From Mucilaginibacter aquariorum (GTDB taxonomy: Bacteria; Bacteroidota; Bacteroidia; Sphingobacteriales; Sphingobacteriaceae), in NCBI RefSeq assembly GCF_024498135.1, contig NZ_JANHOH010000001.1:186001-250000 (forward strand): DNA of 64,000 bases, given 5' to 3'. A program made the translations under genes and the position numbers. Positions 17,975-27,621 of this stretch are shown here, one piece after another (the stretch's first letter is position 1; every line of letters begins with the position of its first letter). The notes beneath the pieces are model-generated. The model had not been told where the DNA came from and ran no database searches. It saw only the letters and a program-made list of their open reading frames with translations.

Positions 17975-18949
17975 ATGCAAACTAAAATTTACGGGAGTAA
18001 AATTCTTATAACCGGCGGCGCCGGGTTTATTGGTTCTTTTGTGGTAGAAGAGCTATTAAAATATGATCCTGAAAAAATTACCATTATTGATAATTTAAGT
18101 CGTGGTAGTTTTGAAAACATAAAAAACTTTAAAGAAAATTCAAAAATTGAATTTATTGAGGGCGATATAAGAGACAAAGCACTACTTGAGGAACACATAA
18201 TAGCCAAAGATTATGTGTTTCATATGGCAGCATTGCGTATCAATGCTTGTGCGGCTAATCCACAAGATGGTTTTGATGTTATGATCAAGTCTACTTTTGA
18301 CGTGGTTGATCTATGTGCAAAGCATCAAATTAAAAAAGTTATTTACAGCTCGAGTGCATCAGTTTACGGCCTTGCTCAAAACTTTCCTACTCCCGAAACA
18401 GATAACCCATATAACAATCAGACATTTTACGGCGGAGCAAAATTATTTGGCGAACAACTTTTTCGAAGCTATAAGTTTATGTACGGGTTGGATTATGTAG
18501 CACTCAGGTACTTTAATGTATATGGCCCCCGGATGGATACAGATGGGAAATATACCGAAGTTATGATCAGGTGGTTAGATTGTATTAGTGATAATAAAGC
18601 CCCTGCAATATATGGGGATGGCGGTACCACTATGGATTTTGTATATGTTAAAGATGTGGCCAGGGCTAATGTTGCCGCATTGCTGTCCGACACAACGGAT
18701 GAAGTATTTAATGTTGGTAACGGGACAGAAACCAGTTTAAAACAGCTTTTGGCTGTTTTATTAAAGGTGAATAATTCAACTCTTACGCCCCAATTTATAG
18801 AAGAAAATACAATAAACCCTGTAAGCCGAAGACTTGCTGATATAAGCAAGGCGAAATTGATATTGAACTTTGAACCATCCATTGACCTTGAAGCCGGACT
18901 AACGGAACTTAGTCAATGGTATTTTGAAAAGAAAGTCTTTACCGTTTAA
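17975..18949 (+). CDS. NAD-dependent epimerase/dehydratase (extended SDR, GalE-like)
   Basis: A 324-residue nucleotide-sugar epimerase or dehydratase. The Rossmann motif TGGAGFIGS starts at residue 13, SSSASVYG supplies the catalytic Ser, and the YxxxK pair is Tyr152/Lys156 in FYGGAKLFGEQ. RYFNVYGPRMD and FVYVKDVARAN are typical of UDP-hexose epimerases. The ATG at 17975 gives a start close to the Rossmann strand; an in-frame ATG at 17939 would add 12 residues. Its stop is immediately followed by an aminotransferase, so both probably serve one activated amino sugar. Whether it epimerises C4 or dehydrates cannot be told. Confidence 0.88.
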   Translation: MQTKIYGSKILITGGAGFIGSFVVEELLKYDPEKITIIDNLSRGSFENIKNFKENSKIEFIEGDIRDKALLEEHIIAKDYVFHMAALRINACAANPQDGFDVMIKSTFDVVDLCAKHQIKKVIYSSSASVYGLAQNFPTPETDNPYNNQTFYGGAKLFGEQLFRSYKFMYGLDYVALRYFNVYGPRMDTDGKYTEVMIRWLDCISDNKAPAIYGDGGTTMDFVYVKDVARANVAALLSDTTDEVFNVGNGTETSLKQLLAVLLKVNNSTLTPQFIEENTINPVSRRLADISKAKLILNFEPSIDLEAGLTELSQWYFEKKVFTV

Positions 18950-18953
18950 TCAT

Positions 18954-20105
18954 ATGATTGCTATAGCAAAACCTTATTTAACCGATGCAGAAGCCCAGGC
19001 TGCTTACGACACTATACTTACCGGCTGGGTTACTCAGGGCCCGAGAGTAGAAGAATTTGAAAAAAAGTTTGCCCTATATGCGGGCGCAAAATATGCTGTG
19101 GCTGTATCTAATTGTACAACCGCTTTACACTTAGCTATGATTGTTGCCGGAATTGGCGAGGGTGATGAAGTTTTATGCCCATCGTTAAGTTACATAGCAA
19201 CCGCTAATGCAGTGCGATATGTTGGGGCAAAACCAATTTTTGTTGACGTGGAGTACGATACTTATAATATTGACCCTATTGATGCAGAAAAGAAGATAAC
19301 CCCAAAAACCAAAGCAATACTAATTGTGCATCAAATGGGGATGCCGGCTAATATTAATGCCTTCCGGATCTTGTGCGATAAGTATAAATTGAAGTTAATT
19401 GAAGATGCGGCATGTGCCGCAGGATCATCCTATAAAGGGGACCGAATTGGGGCTAATTCCTCGCTGGTATGCTTTTCCTTTCATCCCCGTAAGGTAATAA
19501 CAACGGGCGAAGGAGGGATGATCACAACCGATAGAGAAGACTATTACCAAAGGCTTAAACTTTTACGTCAGCATGGGATGTCTGTTAATGACAGGGTTCG
19601 TCATGAAGCGAAAGATCTGATTTTTGAAGACCATGTTGAAGTTGGGTATAATTATAGAATGACAGATATACAGGCAGCTGTCGGCATTAAACAATTAGAG
19701 AAACTGGATTGGATTGTTGATGAACGCCGGAAGATCGCAGCTTCTTATAACAAAGCATTTAAGAATGTACCATTTATACAATTGCCGATAGAAAAAAAGG
19801 GATGTTTTAGCAATTATCAATCTTATTGTATTTACTTGAAAGATGGTTGCCCCATTGATAGAAATACATTAATGCAGGGATTGCTTGATTGTGGTATTGC
19901 CACCAGAAGGGGCATCATGACCTCGCACAGAGAAACGGCCTATAAAGATCAACCAACAAATGCAACCTTGCCTGTTTCAGAAAGCCTGCAGGACAACTCT
20001 ATAATTTTGCCATTATATATACCCATGCAAGTAAGAGATATACAATTTGTTATTGATGCTTTTTTAGGCATGGTTCATAAAAAGCTTCAGGAAGTTCTTG
20101 TTTAA
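18954..20105 (+). CDS. DegT/DnrJ/EryC1/StrS aminotransferase (second)
   Basis: A 383-residue PLP sugar aminotransferase. I chose the ATG at 18954; an in-frame TTG at 18924 would run inside the upstream gene. Motifs are SNCTTALHLAMIVAGIGEGDEV, EDAACAAGSSYKG and the Schiff-base Lys180 in SFHPRKVITTGEGG. The HPRK/TTGEGGM form is common in perosamine- and legionaminic-type 4-aminotransferases. It directly follows the SDR epimerase (4 bp), which suggests keto-sugar supply by that enzyme. A PglD-like acyltransferase two genes upstream could complete an acetamido sugar. Confidence 0.92.
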   Translation: MIAIAKPYLTDAEAQAAYDTILTGWVTQGPRVEEFEKKFALYAGAKYAVAVSNCTTALHLAMIVAGIGEGDEVLCPSLSYIATANAVRYVGAKPIFVDVEYDTYNIDPIDAEKKITPKTKAILIVHQMGMPANINAFRILCDKYKLKLIEDAACAAGSSYKGDRIGANSSLVCFSFHPRKVITTGEGGMITTDREDYYQRLKLLRQHGMSVNDRVRHEAKDLIFEDHVEVGYNYRMTDIQAAVGIKQLEKLDWIVDERRKIAASYNKAFKNVPFIQLPIEKKGCFSNYQSYCIYLKDGCPIDRNTLMQGLLDCGIATRRGIMTSHRETAYKDQPTNATLPVSESLQDNSIILPLYIPMQVRDIQFVIDAFLGMVHKKLQEVLV

Positions 20106-20167
20106 CTAAACATATTATAGATGATGTTAAAACAAAGTTATTTGTACTGTACATCATTATTGCTTTT

Positions 20168-21454
20168 ATGAGGGCGCTAATCCAGCAAATGTATACCCAT
20201 CCTTCGTATAATAGGGTGCTTGTATGGACTAAGCTTATCTCAATAACAGGTTCTTCTCAGTTATTAATCCAGGCATTAGGGCTTATCGGGGGCATTCTTG
20301 TAATACGTTTGCTACCTACCCAACAATATGGGTTGTATACTTTGGCTAATGCAATGCTGGGTACTATGATTGTACTTGCAGATGGGGGCATTTCAAGCAG
20401 TGTTTTGGCACAGGGAGGTAAAGTATGGCAAAGCAGAGAAAAACTGGGTTCGGTATTGGCTACCGGATTTAATTTGCGAAAGAAATTCGCTGTTGCAAGT
20501 TTATTCATTGCCCTTCCCATTTTATTATATCTGCTTAGGCATCACAATGCGGGTTGGTTAACATCAATACTTATTATAGGTGCGCTTATCCCGGCTTTTT
20601 TTACGTCTCTTTCGGGCACCTTGCTTACGGTAGGGCCATCGCTCCACCAAACTATTGCACCTTTACAAAAAGTGCAGGTGGGCGTAAGTATAGGCCGTTT
20701 ATTAATGCTTTTATTAACGCTGTTTGTTTTTCCATGGGCGTATATAGCGATCCTTTCTGCAAGTTTACCTCAGGTTATAGGAAACATCCGCCTGCGAAAA
20801 CTTTCTGCTGAATATGCAGACTGGAGTCAAAAGCCAGATCCCGCAATACAAAAAGAGATATTATCTATCGTTAAGCGCATCCTTCCGGGATCTATCTATT
20901 ACTGCCTGTCCGGGCAAATAACAATCTGGCTTATTTCAATTTTTGGCAGTACTGCCGCGGTTGCTCAAATAGGCGCCCTTGGCAGATTGTCGATGATGCT
21001 TGGCTTATTTAGTGCTGTTTATACTACACTTATAGTACCACGCTTTGCCCGGTTAGCAAATAATAAGAAAACCCTTTTAAAGAAATTTATACAGATACAA
21101 TTAGGGCTATCTGGTTTATTTATAAGTATAGTACTTATCGTATCTATATTCCCAGCTCAGTTATTGTGGGTGTTAGGGAAAAACTACGCCGGGTTAGAAC
21201 ACGAGCTTGTTTTAAGTGTAACCGGTAGTTGTATCAGTTTGTTTGCCGGGTTATTATTTACTATATCAACAAGTAGAAACTGGGCTATTAATCCGCTCGT
21301 TTCAATTCCATTAACATTAGCCGCTATTATCTGTGGGGCCATGTTAATAAATATCTCTACGCTGGCAGGGGTTTTGAAATTTAACTTATTTGTTTCATCT
21401 ATAGAGGTGGTAATTTATCTTGTTTATTGTATTTCAAAAATTAATAAGGTATAA
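20168..21454 (+). CDS. Wzx-like oligosaccharide flippase (MATE/MOP superfamily)
   Basis: A 428-residue polytopic membrane protein with about 12 hydrophobic helices. The opening helix has the typical SSQLLIQALGLIGGILVIRLLPTQQYGLYTL-like pattern of O-antigen translocases. It would flip the undecaprenyl-linked repeat unit across the inner membrane. It lies between the sugar-nucleotide genes and the glycosyltransferase block, as expected for a Wzx/Wzy pathway, with the Wzy candidate at 29885. Confidence is high for the superfamily; specificity is not readable. Confidence 0.88.
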   Translation: MRALIQQMYTHPSYNRVLVWTKLISITGSSQLLIQALGLIGGILVIRLLPTQQYGLYTLANAMLGTMIVLADGGISSSVLAQGGKVWQSREKLGSVLATGFNLRKKFAVASLFIALPILLYLLRHHNAGWLTSILIIGALIPAFFTSLSGTLLTVGPSLHQTIAPLQKVQVGVSIGRLLMLLLTLFVFPWAYIAILSASLPQVIGNIRLRKLSAEYADWSQKPDPAIQKEILSIVKRILPGSIYYCLSGQITIWLISIFGSTAAVAQIGALGRLSMMLGLFSAVYTTLIVPRFARLANNKKTLLKKFIQIQLGLSGLFISIVLIVSIFPAQLLWVLGKNYAGLEHELVLSVTGSCISLFAGLLFTISTSRNWAINPLVSIPLTLAAIICGAMLINISTLAGVLKFNLFVSSIEVVIYLVYCISKINKV

Positions 21455-21520
21455 TAAAAAGCCCTCTGATAGCATTTGCCCGTTTACAACCTCAACCTAA
21501 AGAATTATTCGCATTAGCGT

Positions 21521-22468
21521 ATGACCTCAGCCGTTTGTACAGTATTTGAAGATCATTTTCATAAGGGTGTTGCTGCATTAATAAACTCACTTTATAAGAA
21601 CGAATTTCGGGGCGAGTTTTATGCGGGGCATCGCGGTAAGCTACCAAAATGGGCCGAAGCAGCAGCTGAAAACCCGAACTTAGACTGGCCCGGAGCTAAA
21701 ACCTTGCAAATTGATGATGGTTTGCAAGTTCATTTTCTGCCAATTGTTACGGAGTACCATTTAGCGCACTATAAACCCAGTTTTATGCTAAGCCTTTTAA
21801 ATGGGCCGGCAAAAAACGCGGATGGCCTGGCATATTTTGATCCCGATATAGTTATTTTATGTAGATGGGGCTTTTATGAAAAATGGATGTCGTACGGGGT
21901 AGCAATGGTTCATGAAATAGTAACTAATGATATGCCGGTTAGCCACCCAACCCGTATGCAATGGTACGATATAATCAGGATGCTGAACAAAGAACCTAAA
22001 CGGGAAATACATTCTTATATAAATTCCGGGTTTTGTGGGGTTTCCAAAAAAAATATTGAATTTCTTAAAGTTTGGGCGCAAATAATTGAAGTAGCCATAA
22101 AAGACTACAACATGGATGCAGCAACCTTTATAGCTTACGACAGAACATCGCCTTTTTATTGTATAGATCAGGACGCTTTTAATATAGCGGCAATGTGCTG
22201 CGAATCGCCTATTAGCGAAATGGGGCCCGAAGCAATGGACTTAGTTGGCGCAGGTTGGACAATGTCGCATGCTGTGGGATGGCCAAAGCCCTGGAGAAAG
22301 AAAGTTTTGCTAACAGCGTTTGCCGGTAATTCCCCGTCCAGGCAGGATAAGCATTACTGGAAAAATATTTATGATCCGATAAAGGTTTACGATACCTTAT
22401 ATGTGTTTAGAAAAAAGACCGAGATTTCTATCGCAACATTTATTGGTAGATTTTACAGGCGTTATTAA
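21521..22468 (+). CDS. GT-A fold glycosyltransferase-like protein with DxD motif
   Basis: A 315-residue cytoplasmic protein. The opening TSAVCTVFEDHFHKGVAALINSLYKNEFRG looks like the first strand and helix of GT8-like or nucleotide-diphospho-sugar transferases. YFDPDIVI carries the metal-binding Asp107-x-Asp109 pair. INSGFCGVSK and IDQDAFNIAAM further down match positions seen in GT-A enzymes of the GT8/GT24 kind. It is the first of eleven glycosyltransferases in the operon. The exact CAZy family is uncertain. Confidence 0.78.
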   Translation: MTSAVCTVFEDHFHKGVAALINSLYKNEFRGEFYAGHRGKLPKWAEAAAENPNLDWPGAKTLQIDDGLQVHFLPIVTEYHLAHYKPSFMLSLLNGPAKNADGLAYFDPDIVILCRWGFYEKWMSYGVAMVHEIVTNDMPVSHPTRMQWYDIIRMLNKEPKREIHSYINSGFCGVSKKNIEFLKVWAQIIEVAIKDYNMDAATFIAYDRTSPFYCIDQDAFNIAAMCCESPISEMGPEAMDLVGAGWTMSHAVGWPKPWRKKVLLTAFAGNSPSRQDKHYWKNIYDPIKVYDTLYVFRKKTEISIATFIGRFYRRY

Positions 22469-22509
22469 CAAGGCGGAAGGATCATTCATCATCAGAATTG
22501 TTGATTTAT

Positions 22510-24309
22510 ATGGAAAAAAAAGCTACTAAACCAAGGTTAGTATTTTTCCAATGGTGGCATGAAGGTTTGCCTAAGTTTTTACAGTTGCATTTGCAGCTGC
22601 ATGTTAAGTGTTTGTCGGAATCTTTTGATGTGATTTTAATTAATGAGAACTGCGACTATCAACAGATTTGTGATAAATACCAGCCGGATCTAACTCTTTT
22701 TGAAAGTGGTTACAGATCTTCTATCTCTCAAAAAATAACTATTAAAAACACATCTGCCTTCCCGGAGATACCTAAGTTAGGATTACATAACGGAGATTCG
22801 TGGTGCGATTGCCGTGTAGGGTTTATATCAGATATGGAGCATTGGGGTATAGAAACTTTCTTTTCTATTTGCATCACAATGGCCGAACACACCCCGGAAC
22901 TTGCACAAAACTTGTTTGTATGGCCCAACTTTATAGATAGTGATGTGTACAAGGATTATGGGCAGAATAAAATAGTCCCTGTGCTGTTTAATGGTTATAT
23001 AAATGCTTTATACCCCTGGCGACAAAAGATTTATGATATTGTTTCTAAATGCTATCCCTCGTTAATTTTCCCGCATTTGGGTTATGAAAATCACTCACCG
23101 ATGATGATTCATGGTGAGCAGTATGCACGCACTATAAATGCTTCGTGGTTTGTGCCTGCATGCGGTACTTTAGCAAAAGAGGTAGTTCGCAAGCATTTTG
23201 AGATACCGGGCTCCAGGTCCTGCTTAATTGCAGAAAGAACACCGTCCCTTGAAGCTGCTGGTTTTGTTGATATGGAGAACTGCGTATTCGCCGATGAAAA
23301 AGATGTATTAGATAAGATGGATTATCTGTTTAAAAACACAGATGAGCTGGAAAAAATAACAAATGCAGGCTATGATTTAGTTCAGTCACGACATACTTTA
23401 AAACAGCGCGACCAAATCTTGCAGTGGTATAATCTTAATAAAAATCTAAAAGCTAATCAAAGAATCGTCCAGGGAAATCCCTTTGAATCATTAAGCGTTG
23501 TAGATATATCATCAGGCAAAAAAAATACACACATAAGTTGCGATGGATTAAACTTAGTACTGATGCGCCAGGCGGATGAGAAATTACTGGCTGGTAAATA
23601 TGATGAAGCCGAAGCTTTATATCTTAAATGCTTAAGCTATATACATTGGATGTGCGAGCCAAAGCTAAAACTTGCCATCTGTAAGTTATATAAAGGTAAT
23701 GCAGGGGACGCGCTTAATTGGGCTACTGGTCCATTACATAATACTCTGGGTTCTTACAGAGCCGTGGATCCTGACCCGGTAGAGTGGGCTTACTTTATTA
23801 TTTCTCTGCTTTGTCAGGGAAACCTGAATACAGCTGTAATTCGCGCTAATCAGTTTCCACATCTTCATCATCCCGAACTGGATCGTGTTCGTTGGGTTAT
23901 TAATTATCTGCAGCATAAAGGGGATGAAGATTATACCGAGCCAAGTGAGTTAAAAACCCGCTACAGTGTTCATCAACTGCCTAAACTAAGCTTTATTGAC
24001 TGGGTTAACAACCTTTGCATAATGCTCAGTGCCTGTAAACAAACGGGGTACGCTACAAGCTTAAGTGCGTTGGTTTCTTTAGAACAGCCAAAAAGGACAT
24101 CCGGAAGTTTTATCAGATCATTAAAAAATCTTTTATTATCAACCCGTATTAAATGGTTGAAAAAAATAGATTATGTTTTTGAAGCATTACATATACCAAA
24201 CCGCAGATCTGGCATGCCTTCAGCTTCTGAAATTGATTATCTGATACGATTGGGTAGATGGGCAAAAATAGATTCAATAATAAAGCTGAAGTATCATATT
24301 AAGGGGTAG
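22510..24309 (+). CDS. GT-B glycosyltransferase with C-terminal TPR-like extension
   Basis: A 603-residue protein. Residues about 1-330 look like a GT-B glycosyltransferase: PRLVFFQWWHEGLPKFL at the start, LGLHNGDSWCDC, and an acceptor/donor segment ending RTPSLEAAGFVDMENCVF and DLVQSRHTLKQRDQILQWY. From about 350 onward the sequence becomes helical with TPR-like units (ADEKLLAGKYDEAEALYLKCL, KLAICKLYKGNAGDALNW). The ATG at 22510 is preferred over an in-frame TTG at 22498. The tail may dock partner enzymes. The length is about 250 residues more than a plain GT4 protein. Confidence 0.72.
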   Translation: MEKKATKPRLVFFQWWHEGLPKFLQLHLQLHVKCLSESFDVILINENCDYQQICDKYQPDLTLFESGYRSSISQKITIKNTSAFPEIPKLGLHNGDSWCDCRVGFISDMEHWGIETFFSICITMAEHTPELAQNLFVWPNFIDSDVYKDYGQNKIVPVLFNGYINALYPWRQKIYDIVSKCYPSLIFPHLGYENHSPMMIHGEQYARTINASWFVPACGTLAKEVVRKHFEIPGSRSCLIAERTPSLEAAGFVDMENCVFADEKDVLDKMDYLFKNTDELEKITNAGYDLVQSRHTLKQRDQILQWYNLNKNLKANQRIVQGNPFESLSVVDISSGKKNTHISCDGLNLVLMRQADEKLLAGKYDEAEALYLKCLSYIHWMCEPKLKLAICKLYKGNAGDALNWATGPLHNTLGSYRAVDPDPVEWAYFIISLLCQGNLNTAVIRANQFPHLHHPELDRVRWVINYLQHKGDEDYTEPSELKTRYSVHQLPKLSFIDWVNNLCIMLSACKQTGYATSLSALVSLEQPKRTSGSFIRSLKNLLLSTRIKWLKKIDYVFEALHIPNRRSGMPSASEIDYLIRLGRWAKIDSIIKLKYHIKG

Positions 24310-24319
24310 CTATCTAATA

Positions 24320-25297
24320 ATGAAACTGTTTTTTATAAATGAAAAATTATCCGGCTTATCTGATAGTGATGCAAAAATACTTGATAGTATCAAAAGCACA
24401 CTTCTTTCAACAAAGGGTATTGAAGAGGTACTTACTCCGGAAACAGCTGATGCTATTATTATACAGGAAAAAAACTCATTTAAAAACTTTAGGTATATAA
24501 AAGATTTAGAGTTAGATGCTCTGATCTCTGCCTATCCCGAAAAAGTTTTTACTATAAATACTGATGATTGCGCAACGGGATTACTTCGAGGTTTATATAC
24601 AAGCCTTCCAAAGTATAGGTTTAATTCAATCCTTTACGCGGCGGTACCTTATATGTATTATCCTAATGAGTTAGTATTTGCTCAAAGCGCTGATGAAGTT
24701 ACTCCTACATGTTTAGCAAGTTGGCGAGGTAATGCAAAATCAAATAACCTTCGGTCCAGAATGGTTAACGTGCTGGAAGCAAAAAGTGAATTTCGTATTG
24801 AAAGAACGGACAGCTGGCTTAATCATAACGATGACGAGAAGAGCAACTACGTGAATCTTATTCGGGCTTCAAAGTTTTCTCTTTGTCCGGCTGGTTGGGC
24901 GCCCGTTAGTTTCAGAATATACGAAAGTATGGCTTTGGGGATATGCCCCATTATTATAGCCGACGACTTTGTGCCGCCAAAAGGGCCAAATTGGAATGAT
25001 TTCGCCTTATTTTATCCCGAAAAAGATATATCAGGATTATCGTCATTTATTTCCCGTAACGAGCATCTGGCAAATGATTTAGGTGAAAAAGCATTTAACG
25101 CCTGGCAAGAACATTTTTGCCAGAATGTTATCAAAGAATATTATGCAAATACTCTGTTATCGCTGATACGCCTAACGCCAAAAACATCAAAAGAAGCGGA
25201 ACTTAAAAGGTGGAAATCATTAAGCCTTAACTGGAATAATAAATGGACTATTCCACAGCGATTAGTAAATAAGGTTAAAAAAGTAATTTATAATTAG
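24320..25297 (+). CDS. Exostosin-like glycosyltransferase (GT47-type)
   Basis: A 325-residue protein whose C-terminal half carries the exostosin signature: SKFSLCPAGWAPVSFRIYESMALGICPIIIADDF-type sequence between about residues 185 and 225, followed by WNDFALFYPEKDI. The N-terminal half is less conserved. Exostosin domains transfer glucuronic acid, GlcNAc, xylose, galactose or similar residues. It sits 10 bp after the preceding glycosyltransferase and 27 bp before the next. The family is well supported; the donor sugar is not. Confidence 0.85.
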   Translation: MKLFFINEKLSGLSDSDAKILDSIKSTLLSTKGIEEVLTPETADAIIIQEKNSFKNFRYIKDLELDALISAYPEKVFTINTDDCATGLLRGLYTSLPKYRFNSILYAAVPYMYYPNELVFAQSADEVTPTCLASWRGNAKSNNLRSRMVNVLEAKSEFRIERTDSWLNHNDDEKSNYVNLIRASKFSLCPAGWAPVSFRIYESMALGICPIIIADDFVPPKGPNWNDFALFYPEKDISGLSSFISRNEHLANDLGEKAFNAWQEHFCQNVIKEYYANTLLSLIRLTPKTSKEAELKRWKSLSLNWNNKWTIPQRLVNKVKKVIYN

Positions 25298-25324
25298 AGC
25301 TAACCGGCAAATTGTAAGCAAAGT

Positions 25325-26479
25325 ATGGTACAACGCACAGATCCTTCGCTGGACTACAGGCCCATAAAAATTGCTTTTTTAAGCGCGGGATTGGGTAATA
25401 TTTCAAGAGGTTTTGAAATATCCTGCCGTACCTGGTTTAACGAACTTAAAAGCATAACCGACCTGGATGCAAGATTGTTTTCGGGCGGGAAAATTAAAAC
25501 AGCTACACATGTTTGGAACTGGTCAAGAAATGGATCTGTAGCATCATTTTTAAGATATATAGGATTAATTAATGATGGTTGCAGACTTGAACAGATCACT
25601 TTTAGCCTCGGTTTTTTGTTTCATCTATTTTTTTACTCGCCACACATTATATGGCTGCAAGAAGCAACACTTGGAAACATGCTTCTTAAATTCAGGAAAC
25701 TATTTGGTTTTAAATATGAACTGATATTTTGTGATGGGGCGCCTGTCGGCCATAATTTTGCTAAAAGGTTTGATTATTTGGTGTTCCTGCACCAGTATGC
25801 TTTTGATGATGCAATTAGCGATGGGGTAGATCCGAAAAGATGCTGCGTTATCCCACACTTATCATTGAGTGCTGATGGTAAACTTGATAAGCCCGAGGCC
25901 CGTCTTAAAATGAATATTACAGAAGATAAGTTTGTAATAATTTGCGTGGCAGCATGGAATAAACATCATAAGCGTATTGACTACCTTTTAAATGAAATTG
26001 CTTCAATAAATTCAAATAAGATATTGTTGCTGTTATGTGGCCAGCCCGAAAATGATTCAGCCTTACTAAAAAAAGAGGCAGCTAAATTACGGATAGATAT
26101 ACAATGGTATACCCTAAGCCAGGCAGAGATGGCTATAGCCTACGTAGCTGCCGATCTGTTTGTTTTACCCAGTTTAAACGAGGCCCTGGGCGCGGTTTTA
26201 ATTGAAGCAGGGGTACACGGCTTACCGGTAATTTGCCATCCGCACCAGGCTGGGAAATTTATATTTGGTAAAGATTATGCCGGCCTTACTGATCTTTCAG
26301 AGAAGGGAAACCTCACCAAAAAGATTCTTGATTTTACACATGCCGGGAATATTGAAAATGAAGGCTATAAAACAAAGGAAATTGTGAGCCGAAGGTTTAA
26401 CAGGCAAAGTTTAACGGCCGATTTTGTTAAATATATCAAATACATACATCAGCAGGAACGTTCTGCTAATTACTTATGA
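25325..26479 (+). CDS. Glycosyltransferase family 4/1
   Basis: A 384-residue GT-B enzyme. The N-terminus has IKIAFLSAGLGNISRGFEI, and the C-terminal donor domain contains FVIICVAAWNKHHKRIDYLL, LFVLPSLNEALGAVLIEAG and HGLPVICHPHQAGKF, where the Glu residues of the E(x7)E region that hold the nucleotide-sugar are visible. No membrane segment. Its stop overlaps the start of the next glycosyltransferase by 4 bp (ATGA), indicating translational coupling. Confidence 0.88.
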   Translation: MVQRTDPSLDYRPIKIAFLSAGLGNISRGFEISCRTWFNELKSITDLDARLFSGGKIKTATHVWNWSRNGSVASFLRYIGLINDGCRLEQITFSLGFLFHLFFYSPHIIWLQEATLGNMLLKFRKLFGFKYELIFCDGAPVGHNFAKRFDYLVFLHQYAFDDAISDGVDPKRCCVIPHLSLSADGKLDKPEARLKMNITEDKFVIICVAAWNKHHKRIDYLLNEIASINSNKILLLLCGQPENDSALLKKEAAKLRIDIQWYTLSQAEMAIAYVAADLFVLPSLNEALGAVLIEAGVHGLPVICHPHQAGKFIFGKDYAGLTDLSEKGNLTKKILDFTHAGNIENEGYKTKEIVSRRFNRQSLTADFVKYIKYIHQQERSANYL

Positions 26480-27621
26480 AGATCTTATTTCTTTGTGGTT
26501 CATTAGAGCCCGGGCATGACGGAGTAGGTGATTATACCAGGATATTAACTGCAGAACTGATACGTACAGGGCATGATGCCCGGGTAATAAGTTTAAATGA
26601 TACATACCTGTATGAAGAATTAGAGTGTATCCAATTTTACGGGGATCTGCAAGTGCCTGTTTTACGACTTCCTGCATTGTGGCCCACCAGGCGTAGATTT
26701 AAGGAAGCGAAAAGATGGACAGACGGGTTTGATCCTGATTGGATAAGTCTTCAGTTCGTTATTTTTTCGTTCCAATCCAAAGGGTTACCAATAGGGTTAA
26801 GCTATTTCTTAGCCAGGCTCGGTAACGGAAGGCACTGCCATATCATGTTTCACGAATTATGGGTAGGTATGCCTGTTGGGGCTTCCTTAAAACATATAAT
26901 ATGGGGATGGCTGCAACAGAAAATCATTTTATCAATCATTTTTAAATTAAAGCCGGATATTATTGATACGCAAAGTTGGCTTTATTATGCCCAGCTTACC
27001 AAATTGGGTTTCAATGTAAATTATCTGCCTTTGTTTTCAAACATACCGGTGGCTGAGAATTTTGTTGAAAATGACGAAGAAAAAAGCATCAATGGCAGCA
27101 GAAAGAATATTTCTATGGTTGTTTTTGGGACTATTCATCCAGCAGCCTTAATTGAACAGCTTTTAGAAGAAGTTAAAGCATACAAGAAAAGTAACAATAC
27201 TGACATTACACTTACTATAATTGGCCGGTGTGGCCCGGAGCAGGAGCGTTGGGTTTCTGCCTGGAAATCTGCAGGGTTAAAAGTGCAGGTTTTAGGAGAA
27301 CAAAGCGTTACCACTATTTCACATGTTTTAAGCCGTGCATCGGTAGGGATCGCAACGTGTGCAATTGCAATGATAGATAAAAGCGGGACTGTTGCCGCTA
27401 TGCTAAAACATGGCCTTCCGGTATTATGCGTAGCCAGGCCATGGATCTCTCGCGAAATAGATATTTTAAAAACGCCTCCGGGAATTATTGAATTATCTAA
27501 AGGGGCATTGGATGCTTGTATGAAAAGTATACCGGATACTCGTTATCCGGACGTTTCAGATATTTCGAGCACATTCATTAAGCAGTTATATAGAAAAAGG
27601 TATGAGCCATATCTCAAATAA
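26476..27621 (+). CDS. Glycosyltransferase family 4-like
   Basis: A 381-residue GT-B protein opening with KILFLCGSLEPGHDGVGDYTRILTAEL, the usual glycine-rich acceptor loop. The donor-binding part is diverged: VVFGTIHPAALIEQ and LTIIGRCGPEQERW are present, but the classical EGFG/E(x7)E loop is replaced by ASVGIATCAIAMIDKSGTVAAML. It overlaps both neighbours (4 bp upstream, 20 bp downstream). The diverged donor site resembles other exopolysaccharide GT4 relatives and is why confidence is slightly lower. Confidence 0.8.
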   Translation: MKILFLCGSLEPGHDGVGDYTRILTAELIRTGHDARVISLNDTYLYEELECIQFYGDLQVPVLRLPALWPTRRRFKEAKRWTDGFDPDWISLQFVIFSFQSKGLPIGLSYFLARLGNGRHCHIMFHELWVGMPVGASLKHIIWGWLQQKIILSIIFKLKPDIIDTQSWLYYAQLTKLGFNVNYLPLFSNIPVAENFVENDEEKSINGSRKNISMVVFGTIHPAALIEQLLEEVKAYKKSNNTDITLTIIGRCGPEQERWVSAWKSAGLKVQVLGEQSVTTISHVLSRASVGIATCAIAMIDKSGTVAAMLKHGLPVLCVARPWISREIDILKTPPGIIELSKGALDACMKSIPDTRYPDVSDISSTFIKQLYRKRYEPYLK

